A stretch of 7,610 nt of DNA from Candidatus Aminicenantota bacterium (GTDB lineage Bacteria; Acidobacteriota; Aminicenantia; Aminicenantales; Aminicenantaceae): assembly GCA_016926925.1 (NCBI GenBank), contig JAFGNQ010000359.1, positions 1 to 7,610 on the forward strand, given 5' to 3'. Position numbers and translations under genes: made by a program. The notes beneath the pieces are model-generated. The model was given only the letters and a program-made list of their open reading frames with translations. It had not been told where the DNA came from and did not search any database. This document shows, in pieces, positions 1 to 6,533 of the stretch. Within the stretch, counting starts at the first letter, position 1, and each line of letters opens with the position of its first letter.

Positions 1-56
1 GAAAGGAAATCTCTTTTTTCCGAAATACTGCCTTTGAGAATCCATTACTACAATAA

Positions 57-2744
57 TCAAAAATCGACACGAATTCCAAGTTGGAAAAGCCTGGGATCTC
101 CTGCTATTTGGGGATCTCCAAATCCAGGCGAGTCTATTTTATTTTTTATGCCGGAGAAATTAGTCCTATTGGTCGCATTGTAAACTTCAGCTAAGAGCTG
201 CAAGCGTAAAGGATGGATGTTAATAAATTTTGAGACTCTGAAATTCACCGCAAAGTAGTCAAATCCTCTCCGGGCATTGCGGTGGTCATCGACCATATCC
301 GAAGCGGTGCTGTCTAAGTTGATGTCCTGAGTATAGAAGGCCGTCCAGGGCAATTTTGATGAATAGTAAAAAGTTCCTCCCAATTGAAATCCCCAAGGCA
401 GATCAACTACACCTGCAGCCGATATTCTGTGTCGCGCATCATTATGAGTCGGTCCCCACATCCTGTCCCAAATATCAGGCTCATTATCCAAAGGCGTTTG
501 ATACTCAGTCTCCACATTGGCCTGTGAATCAGCAAGGGTATAGGAAACATCCAGCAGCCAGCCGTGAGAATAGCGCTTTTTAAAACTCAAGTAGAGAGCC
601 TTGTACTCCGTACTCCCCCCATCTGCGAGCTCCCAAACATCTCCCCTTGTCATATCCGGGCGGATATAACTCGTCCCGGGAATGACTCCGTTCAGCTGCT
701 CCTGCCTCATCATCCTGTATCCCTTGACATAGACCAGATCAGCACCTATGGAAATGTCCTTCATGATTTCTCTCTGGATACCGAGAGTTCCTTGAACAGT
801 GTATGGGGCTATGGCATTTTCTCTTGGCTGGTGTTCCTCCAGAGTTATGCCGCCTGGAATGGCCGGCAAAAAGGGATTGCCTGCAAAAGGATCCGGATAG
901 CCCGGAAATATGAGAAGTCGCAATTCCCATGTTCTGTAAAGGAAAACTCTGAGCCCCGCATCGCCCATAGGATTCTGGGTGTAAGTTCCGATACCCCCTC
1001 TGACCGATGTTTTTCCATCGCCGATAGGATCCCAGCTAAAGCCGAATCTGGGATTCAGATTTCTGATGTCCCACTTTGCGATGTCCAAGCCTGAGACCGA
1101 ATATATACTGTACCTGAGTCCGAAGTTGAATGTTAAGCGATCGCTGACCCGCCAGGAATCCTGGATAAAAGCACCATAATTCGAATAGGGACTGTTAAAG
1201 TCTGTATCTGATGTATTGTAGACATACGTTATGGGATAAGTTGCAAAATCTGCTGGATCGAAGGGCGCATCCGTTGTAAAGGAGAACGAGCCTTCTTTCA
1301 ACAGCTCGATATCGCCATGAAGAGGAGTCCGGGAGAGCTCGAATCCCATTTTGATGCTGTGGCTCCCGACAAAGATGCTGAGATTGTCAACCAGTGTCAG
1401 CCTTTTTTCATAGGTTGACTGCGGCATGTTTGACATCTTTCCGAAATATCCGGATGGCCGTGAAATAAAGGGCTCACCAGGGCTAGCCGGATTACCCCAT
1501 TCATCCGCGGTGGAGGCATAAATCAAGCGGGCCTCATTCATCATTTTGTCCGACAAGTAGAAAGTCCAGTTCGCCTGAAAATCGTGTACGGTCCTGACAT
1601 CATCGATTGCCGTCGACTTTGTGTAGAGACCTCCCGGACCGATATTTCCGTAGCTGTTATAGTCTAAGTTGTAGCGGAAGGTGATCAGGTTCTGTTCGTT
1701 GATCTGGAAATTCAGCTTTGCCATAAAGCGGTGGATGTTTGTCGGCGTTTTGACCGACTCTTTGGGAACAAGGGGAGAAGTGATGGTTACATATTCACTG
1801 CGATTGAATCCATCGTAGGCGATGAAAAAATGGGCCTTATTCTTGGCGATGGGACCGCCAAGATAGCCCGCATAATTGAGATGCTTGAATGGGGGCTTTT
1901 CCCACTGATCTTTTGGAAGTTCAGGGCTATCGTAGCTGTCATGGTTGATAAAGTAGTTGGCGGAATCGAAGGCCTCATCTCTGTAGAAAAAGGAGACCCT
2001 GCCCTTGAGATCGTTTGTTCCCGATCGAGTGATCGCACTTCGAACCAGTCCACTGGCATTTCCGTATTCCGGCGCAAACTGGTTGGTGATGACCCTGAAT
2101 TCCTGTATGGCATCGGCCGGAACGGCTAATCTCGCAATGTTTGTACCCGTCCATTCATTAGAGATGCCATCAATCATCATCTCCGAGCTTCCTCTCGGTT
2201 GGGCCGCTGTCGTTACTCCCTCATAATCGCTTGAAGCCGCTCCTGCCTTTATAAAAGACAGGGAATCCCAATCGCGGTCTAAAAGCGGAAGGTCTTCGAT
2301 GTATTCACGATCCACTACCGAGCTGATCTCTGATTTGGTCACCTCGACCATGGGAGACTCAGCTGTAACGACGACTTCTTCTTCAAGCGTTGCCGGAGAG
2401 AGCATGAAGTTTACCGTCAATCTTGCCCCGACGGCAAATGTCAGCCCTTTTCTAATCTCGGTTCTAAAACCGGAAAGGCTCACCTCACATTCATATTGTC
2501 CAGGCTGGAGCCCGGAAATGATGTAGCGTCCATCCAATCGGGAAACTCCGGAATGGATATAACCGGTTTCCATGTTTTTTGCCGTGACGGTTGCGCCCGG
2601 CAGGGCCGCGCCGCCATCATCAGAAATCATCCCATCCAAAGTAACCGTGGTCTGGGCCGATATCACTCCGGTCATCAAAAAACAGATTGCCGGCAAAAAT
2701 AGCAAACACAGCCTAAAATTCATGTTCTTGCAGCGATGTTTCAT
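57..2744 (-). CDS. TonB-dependent-receptor-like outer-membrane protein with N-terminal carboxypeptidase-regulatory-like domain
   Basis: This 895-aa protein starts with a charged n-region and a hydrophobic stretch (about residues 10-28), with probable signal peptidase cleavage near A30. Residues about 33-115 form a CarboxypepD_reg-like Ig fold (ALPGATVTA, DGRYIISGLQPGQYEC). EEEVVVTAE (121-129) resembles a TonB box, followed by a plug domain (about 130-245, with MMIDGISN, EFRVITNQFAPEYGNASG and SGTNDLKG). The rest is a large beta-barrel with alternating aromatic strands, ending in a terminal Phe (LGIRVDF), the usual BAM recognition end. Such proteins (Oar- or SusC-like) are abundant in Acidobacteriota and Aminicenantes, and most have no known ligand. 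It is far longer than BtuB (about 600 aa), so a vitamin B12 role should not be assumed from the nearby mutase. It has its own promoter and lies 208 nt past the aminotransferase. No frameshift is seen. Confidence 0.9.
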   Translation of the reverse strand: MKHRCKNMNFRLCLLFLPAICFLMTGVISAQTTVTLDGMISDDGGAALPGATVTAKNMETGYIHSGVSRLDGRYIISGLQPGQYECEVSLSGFRTEIRKGLTFAVGARLTVNFMLSPATLEEEVVVTAESPMVEVTKSEISSVVDREYIEDLPLLDRDWDSLSFIKAGAASSDYEGVTTAAQPRGSSEMMIDGISNEWTGTNIARLAVPADAIQEFRVITNQFAPEYGNASGLVRSAITRSGTNDLKGRVSFFYRDEAFDSANYFINHDSYDSPELPKDQWEKPPFKHLNYAGYLGGPIAKNKAHFFIAYDGFNRSEYVTITSPLVPKESVKTPTNIHRFMAKLNFQINEQNLITFRYNLDYNSYGNIGPGGLYTKSTAIDDVRTVHDFQANWTFYLSDKMMNEARLIYASTADEWGNPASPGEPFISRPSGYFGKMSNMPQSTYEKRLTLVDNLSIFVGSHSIKMGFELSRTPLHGDIELLKEGSFSFTTDAPFDPADFATYPITYVYNTSDTDFNSPYSNYGAFIQDSWRVSDRLTFNFGLRYSIYSVSGLDIAKWDIRNLNPRFGFSWDPIGDGKTSVRGGIGTYTQNPMGDAGLRVFLYRTWELRLLIFPGYPDPFAGNPFLPAIPGGITLEEHQPRENAIAPYTVQGTLGIQREIMKDISIGADLVYVKGYRMMRQEQLNGVIPGTSYIRPDMTRGDVWELADGGSTEYKALYLSFKKRYSHGWLLDVSYTLADSQANVETEYQTPLDNEPDIWDRMWGPTHNDARHRISAAGVVDLPWGFQLGGTFYYSSKLPWTAFYTQDINLDSTASDMVDDHRNARRGFDYFAVNFRVSKFINIHPLRLQLLAEVYNATNRTNFSGIKNKIDSPGFGDPQIAGDPRLFQLGIRVDF

Positions 2745-2750
2745 TCCCTT

Positions 2751-2757
2751 CCTCCTT
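2751..2757 (-). promoter_or_regulatory. Strong ribosome binding site of the receptor gene
   Basis: AAGGAGG lies 6 nt before the ATG at 2744, a full Shine-Dalgarno match. It decides for this ATG over the in-frame Met8 codon at 2721-2723, which has no comparable site. Confidence 0.8.
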
Positions 2758-2779
2758 CAGATCCATGATTTGTTAATAA

Positions 2780-2797
2780 TAACTATATCTAACTATA
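2780..2797. repeat. Two 8-bp direct repeats 10 bp apart across the -10 region
   Basis: TAACTATA occurs on the plus strand at 2780-2787 and again at 2790-2797, giving an exact 10-bp (one helical turn) phasing. The first copy covers the -10 box and the second lies in the spacer. It could be an operator or chance in AT-rich promoter DNA. Confidence 0.4.
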
Positions 2798-2809
2798 CTC
2801 AATTGTCAA
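2782..2809 (-). promoter_or_regulatory. Sigma70-like promoter of the outer-membrane receptor gene
   Basis: On the minus strand there is a perfect -35 box TTGACA (2809-2804), a 16-nt spacer, and a -10 box TATAGT (2787-2782, 5 of 6 matches to TATAAT). Transcription would start near 2775, leaving a leader of about 30 nt that includes the strong Shine-Dalgarno. The surrounding DNA is much richer in A+T than the genes. The leader is too short for a riboswitch. Confidence 0.7.
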
Positions 2810-2849
2810 GCCTTTTTATACTTTTATATTCAAATTAGATTCATGAAGG

Positions 2850-2874
2850 AACCTCCACTTAAAATGGGGAGGCT
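2850..2874 (-). terminator. Possible hairpin terminator after the aminotransferase
   Basis: On the minus strand AGCCTCC (2874-2868) can pair with GGAGGTT (2856-2850), a 7-bp stem with one G-T pair and an 11-nt loop. It lies about 80 nt past the aminotransferase stop and before the receptor promoter, where a terminator is expected. No U-tract follows directly, so intrinsic termination would be weak. Confidence 0.35.
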
Positions 2875-2952
2875 CTATGGATGGGGAGAAAAATCAAATC
2901 CAAAATCAGTACGGAAACATTTGCATCGGAAAGATGTTCGGCAAGGGGTTCT

Positions 2953-4317
2953 TTACAATTCTTGTTGGATCTCACTCATGCAGTTATCCAGTATCTCGAC
3001 AACCTCGTCGATTTCGGTTTTTGTGATTATCAAAGGCGGAGCGAGGTGCCAAACATGATGCGAACCCCTGGTTATGATACCTCGTTCCATAGCTTTAGCA
3101 ATCAGTTTGGGGACGAGCGCTTTCTTGCTGGGAAACAGAGTCTTTCTGTTTTTATCTTGGACCATCTCGATTCCCACCAGCAGTCCCAGCCCGCGGACAT
3201 CCCCGATAAAAGCATATTTTTCCTGGAGCCTCAGACATTCTTCCCTAAGATAGCTTCCCATAATTCTGGAATTTTCCACAAGATTCAACCGCAGCAATTC
3301 CTCAATTGCCGCTGTTCCCGCTGCACACGCTATAGGATGCCCTCCAAATGTATTTCCGTGCATAAAAGCCACATTGTCAGCGTTTTTTCCCCTGAAGGCT
3401 CGGACTACCTTATCGCAGGCAACGGTTGCAGCCAAAGGCTGATACCCTCCGCTGATTCCTTTTCCAAGACAGATAATATCCGGAACAACATCATAATGAT
3501 TGCAGGCAAAGAGACTTCCTGTTCTTCCGAATCCGGTGAGAACTTCATCGAATACTAAAAGAACATCCGTTTTATGGCAGATCTCCCTGATTCTCCGATA
3601 ATACTCCTTGGGAGGCACAAGTATTCCTACGGCAGCCAAAACCGGATCGACGATTACGGCGGAGACTGTATCTCGTCCTTCATACCTGATCACCTGTTCG
3701 AGTGCTAGAGCACACTCAAGGTCACACTCTTCAGGGCTCTGTTTGAACGGGCAGCGATAACAATAGGGAGGAAAGATGTGAATATGTCCGGCCAGGAAAG
3801 GATCGAACTTGTATTTATCGCTAACGCCGGAGGCACTCAAGGCGCCCTTTGTCGACCCATGATAGGACCAATACCTGGAGACGATTTTAGTTTTCAGGGG
3901 ATTCCCTGTCTGAATATGATATTGTCTGGCCATCTTCATGGCACATTCCGTAGCTTCAGACCCACCGCTTAGAAGGAAGGCGGTATTGAGATCTCCGGGA
4001 AGAAGTTCCGTTATGAGTCGAGCAAGATTCAGAGCCGGAGGTGTCGTCGCATGCAAAACAGGCCACCAGCAGAGCTCGTCGGTCTGTTTTTTTATAGCCT
4101 CCTTGACCTTTTCATTAGAATATCCGATTCCCGTAACGACCGCTCCGGAGATGGCATCAATGAACTCTCTTCCATCGATCGTTTTCACTTTAATCCCGTT
4201 TCCTTCACATACGATGACAGGATTTTGTTCGAATTCCTGCATCTGGCGGAAATCCATCCAGATTTTCTTTACACTCTGCTTCAGTAGAGCTATTTCTTCC
4301 TTCGAATATTGGGTCAT
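2953..4317 (-). CDS. Class III PLP-dependent aminotransferase (omega- or beta-amino acid type)
   Basis: This 454-aa protein has the usual length and order of motifs for fold-type I, class III aminotransferases. SGGSEATE (117-124) is the phosphate-binding loop, and YHG (152-154) supplies the aromatic residue stacking on the PLP ring. FDEVLTGFGRTG (256-267) carries Asp257, which pairs with the pyridine nitrogen. LGKGISGGYQPLAA (284-297) contains the Schiff-base Lys286, and HGNTFGGHP (320-328) contributes Thr323 from the second subunit. It is therefore expected to be active. Class III enzymes transfer amino groups from terminal or beta positions, for example beta-alanine, taurine, 3-aminoisobutyrate or 3-aminobutyryl-CoA, usually to pyruvate or 2-oxoglutarate; the exact donor cannot be read here. 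Four cysteines (186, 189, 198, 202) form a C-x2-C-x8-C-x3-C cluster before residue 205. As last gene of the probable operon, 58 nt after the B12 subunit, it plausibly feeds or drains the acyl-CoA pathway. Confidence 0.92.
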   Translation of the reverse strand: MTQYSKEEIALLKQSVKKIWMDFRQMQEFEQNPVIVCEGNGIKVKTIDGREFIDAISGAVVTGIGYSNEKVKEAIKKQTDELCWWPVLHATTPPALNLARLITELLPGDLNTAFLLSGGSEATECAMKMARQYHIQTGNPLKTKIVSRYWSYHGSTKGALSASGVSDKYKFDPFLAGHIHIFPPYCYRCPFKQSPEECDLECALALEQVIRYEGRDTVSAVIVDPVLAAVGILVPPKEYYRRIREICHKTDVLLVFDEVLTGFGRTGSLFACNHYDVVPDIICLGKGISGGYQPLAATVACDKVVRAFRGKNADNVAFMHGNTFGGHPIACAAGTAAIEELLRLNLVENSRIMGSYLREECLRLQEKYAFIGDVRGLGLLVGIEMVQDKNRKTLFPSKKALVPKLIAKAMERGIITRGSHHVWHLAPPLIITKTEIDEVVEILDNCMSEIQQEL

Positions 4318-4324
4318 ACAATCA

Positions 4325-4330
4325 CTCCTT
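4325..4330 (-). promoter_or_regulatory. Ribosome binding site of the aminotransferase
   Basis: AAGGAG on the minus strand, 7 nt before the ATG at 4317. It is a near-perfect Shine-Dalgarno inside the 58-nt gap after the B12-subunit gene and fixes the start codon. Confidence 0.8.
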
Positions 4331-4375
4331 AAAATGAGCCTGAATTATTCATAAAAACCGCCGCCGCTTAACTGT

Positions 4376-4801
4376 TTAAAGAATTTTCTCGGGATTCACT
4401 TTTTCCCTTATAAATTTCACGATATCGTTCGTATCCGTACCCGGAGTGAAGCATGCGGCAACTCCCATCCGTTCGAGCTGAGTCCTGTCCTCTTCGAGAA
4501 TAGTACCGCCTGCAATGACCGGTATATTAGCGGCATTTCTCTTCTTCAAAATCCTCATTATTTCTCTATTGATGGGAACGTGTGCTGCTGAAAGGTTGCT
4601 GATACCGATGACATCGACATCCTCCTGAATTGCGGCCGCCACAACCTGGTCGGGAGTGACACGGAGGCCCATATAGATAACTTCCATACCCGCATTTTTC
4701 AAGGCCCGGGCAACGACTTTGATGCCACGGTCATGCCCGTCCAGGCCGGGCTTGGCTAAAAGCACCCTAATTTTCTTTTCAACCTTCCGAGCGGGATCCA
4801 T
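4376..4801 (-). CDS. Cobalamin-binding small subunit of the acyl-CoA mutase
   Basis: This 141-aa protein is a single Rossmann-like B12-binding domain, the partner of the upstream large subunit. The cobalamin signature DxHxxG is intact at D21-G22-H23-D24-R25-G26; His23 would be the lower axial cobalt ligand (base-off/His-on), with Lys17 just before it. The second motif SxL is S68-N69-L70, and the third, GG, is G98-G99 in VIAGGTI, both placed to hold the nucleotide tail. The C-terminus (GVAACFTPGTDTNDIVKFIRE) matches methylmalonyl-CoA-mutase-type C-terminal domains. Its length agrees with free-standing small subunits such as McmA2 or HcmB (about 135 to 145 aa). All B12-contact motifs are present, so the complex should bind coenzyme even though the large subunit's substrate pocket is unusual. 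The B12 domain does not show which acyl-CoA is rearranged. Confidence 0.95.
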   Translation of the reverse strand: MDPARKVEKKIRVLLAKPGLDGHDRGIKVVARALKNAGMEVIYMGLRVTPDQVVAAAIQEDVDVIGISNLSAAHVPINREIMRILKKRNAANIPVIAGGTILEEDRTQLERMGVAACFTPGTDTNDIVKFIREKVNPEKIL

Positions 4802-4808
4802 AGTTGCT

Positions 4809-4812
4809 TCCT
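4809..4812 (-). promoter_or_regulatory. Ribosome binding site of the B12-binding subunit
   Basis: An AGGA core within AAAGGAAG, 7 nt before the ATG at 4801. It supports this start and separate initiation from the large subunit 36 nt upstream. Confidence 0.7.
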
Positions 4813-4837
4813 TTCAATCACTTCGCACAGAGCTTTT

Positions 4838-6514
4838 TCAGAAAACTATGTTCTGATCATATTCTCCGAAGCATTTCTTAAGCTCCCGGATGATCTCTCC
4901 CTCTGTGGCATAGGATTTCACGGCTTCGATGATGGCGGGCATCATGTTTTTCCCCTGCTTCACGTCCTTGAATATATTCTCGAGAGCCTTAGCTGTCTTT
5001 TCCTTGCTGCGCTCTTTTTTGAGTTTTTTCAGGCTCTCAACCTGCCGTCTCTCGGCTTCTTCATTCACTCTGAACGTCTCTATCCTATTTACCTCTTCTT
5101 CCATCCTGAATTCATTGACGCCGACAACAATCATATCTTTATTTTCGATCGCACTCTGCGTTTTGAAAGCCTCTTCAGCGATAACTTTTTCAATATAGCC
5201 GCTTTCGACACAGGTCAGCATTCCGCCCAGGGAATCGATTTGATCCAACAATTTCCAAACACGTTCTTCGATCCGGTCGGTCAGTGACTCGATATAATAG
5301 GATCCCCCAAGAGGATCGACCGTATTGGTAACTCCGCTTTCGAAGGCAATGACTTCTTGTGTTCGGAGCGCCATGCGTTGTGCATATTCCGAAGGGATAG
5401 ATAAGGCCTCATCGAACGCGGAGAGGGCAAGGGACTGGACTCCGCCCAAAACCGCCGCAAGGGCTTGAATCGTTCCGCGAATAATGTTGACCTCCGGCTG
5501 TTGGAGAGTCAGCGTGCCGCCGCCGGTCTGGACGTGCATTCTCAGTCTCATGGATTCCGGCTTTCGAGCATTGAATTTTTCTTTTAAGATCTTTGCCCAT
5601 ATTCTTCGCAAAGCTCTAAATTTTGCGATTTCTTCAAAAAAATCATTGTGGACATAAAAAAGAAAAGAAATCCGTGGCGCGAATCGATCGACTTCCAGGC
5701 CTGCGTCGATTCCGGCTTTCACATACTCGATTCCGTTGGCCACAGTAAATGCAATCTCCTGCTCCACCGTTCCGCCCGAATCTCTCGTCTGATAACCGCA
5801 GATACTGATCGGATTCCATAAGGGCATATGTTTGGAACAAAACTCGAATAAATCCGCCACCATTTTTATGGACGATCTGGGGGAAAAGACATAGGTTTTC
5901 TGTGCAAAAAATTCTTTGAGAGGATCGTTTTGAATCGTCCCTCTCAGCCGATCGATGGGGATGCCCTGCTTCTCAGCCACGGCGACGTACATGGCTAACA
6001 GGATCGGGGCGGGGTGATTGATCGTAAAGGAGGTACTCACCGAGTCGAGGGGAATGCCCTCGAAAAGGTCTTCCATATCTTTCAAGGAATCGATAGAAAC
6101 GCCGACCCGCCCCACTTCATTTTTTGCCATAGGATCGTCCGAATCCAATCCTATCAGTGTCGGCAGGTCGAAATCGTTGCTCAGTCCCGTTTGGCCGTGT
6201 TTGAGAACATATTTGTGCCTTAAATTCGTGTCTTTGGCGGTCCCCAAGCCAACGACCTGCCTTCTCGTCCACAAACGGCCTCGATACATCGTCGCCGTCA
6301 CACCCCTTGTGAACGGATATTCACCCGGGAATCCGATCTCTTCCTTATAATTTTTATCCGTCGTGTTCAAGGGAGTGTAAAGCCTCTCAATCGGAATTCC
6401 GGATACTGTCATGAAATTTTTTTTCCGTTCCGGAAGCTTTTCCATTGTGCTTTTCAGGGTCGTTTCCTCCCACCTCTTTTTTTCTTTTCCTATTTCTTTG
6501 ATCTCATCAGACAT
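4838..6514 (-). CDS. Acyl-CoA mutase large subunit, methylmalonyl-CoA mutase family, with 2-hydroxyisobutyryl-CoA-mutase-like active site
   Basis: This 558-aa protein is the catalytic TIM-barrel subunit of a split AdoCbl-dependent mutase; length and lack of a B12 domain match McmA1/HcmA-type subunits. Family landmarks include YPFTRG (66-71), TIQND (193-197), FAPR (278-281), FDEA (367-370) and DPLGGSYY (400-407). By ungapped alignment from memory, several Propionibacterium methylmalonyl-CoA mutase residues are kept: Gln197 (Q195), Tyr243 (Y241), Arg283 (R281), His328 (H327) and Glu370 (E369). The specificity residues differ: Tyr89 is V87, Ala116 is D114, Arg207 is Q205, His244 is Q242 and Asn366 is S365. 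Gln in place of Arg207 argues against methylmalonyl-CoA. Asp at 114 with a small aliphatic residue at 87 resembles 2-hydroxyisobutyryl-CoA mutase (Ile90, Asp117, Gln208). The region 470-520 is charged and probably helical. The start is fixed by a good RBS. Family membership is near certain; the substrate is unknown. Confidence 0.95.
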   Translation of the reverse strand: MSDEIKEIGKEKKRWEETTLKSTMEKLPERKKNFMTVSGIPIERLYTPLNTTDKNYKEEIGFPGEYPFTRGVTATMYRGRLWTRRQVVGLGTAKDTNLRHKYVLKHGQTGLSNDFDLPTLIGLDSDDPMAKNEVGRVGVSIDSLKDMEDLFEGIPLDSVSTSFTINHPAPILLAMYVAVAEKQGIPIDRLRGTIQNDPLKEFFAQKTYVFSPRSSIKMVADLFEFCSKHMPLWNPISICGYQTRDSGGTVEQEIAFTVANGIEYVKAGIDAGLEVDRFAPRISFLFYVHNDFFEEIAKFRALRRIWAKILKEKFNARKPESMRLRMHVQTGGGTLTLQQPEVNIIRGTIQALAAVLGGVQSLALSAFDEALSIPSEYAQRMALRTQEVIAFESGVTNTVDPLGGSYYIESLTDRIEERVWKLLDQIDSLGGMLTCVESGYIEKVIAEEAFKTQSAIENKDMIVVGVNEFRMEEEVNRIETFRVNEEAERRQVESLKKLKKERSKEKTAKALENIFKDVKQGKNMMPAIIEAVKSYATEGEIIRELKKCFGEYDQNIVF

Positions 6515-6521
6515 CGTGAAT

Positions 6522-6526
6522 TCCTT
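6522..6526 (-). promoter_or_regulatory. Ribosome binding site of the mutase large subunit
   Basis: AAGGA on the minus strand, 7 nt before the ATG at 6514. It lies in the 19-nt gap after the thiolase stop and supports this start. Confidence 0.75.
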
Positions 6527-6533
6527 GAAGGTT

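Noticed and set aside
1..56. Possible terminator after the receptor gene
   Set aside because: Only a 5-bp GGAAA/TTTCC stem (5-9 with 17-21) in a purine/pyrimidine-rich run; too weak and too close to the window edge to call.
564..1094. 176-aa open frame on the plus strand
   Set aside because: Antisense to the beta-barrel part of the receptor gene; no domain or RBS.
57..2744. Receptor gene as a BtuB-type cobalamin transporter serving the B12 mutase
   Set aside because: It has an extra N-terminal regulatory-like domain, is about 300 residues longer than BtuB, has its own promoter and shows no cobalamin riboswitch.
2881..3558. 225-aa open frame on the plus strand
   Set aside because: It lies almost wholly antisense to the well-supported aminotransferase, has no recognisable domain and no convincing RBS.
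4318..4375. GCGGCGGCGG run between the B12 subunit and the aminotransferase as a regulatory hairpin
   Set aside because: No complementary arm is present in the gap, so it is just a short triplet run.
4838..6514. Plain annotation as methylmalonyl-CoA mutase
   Set aside because: Family membership is clear, but the substrate-carboxylate Arg is Gln205 and the active-site Tyr and His are replaced, so that specific activity is not supported.
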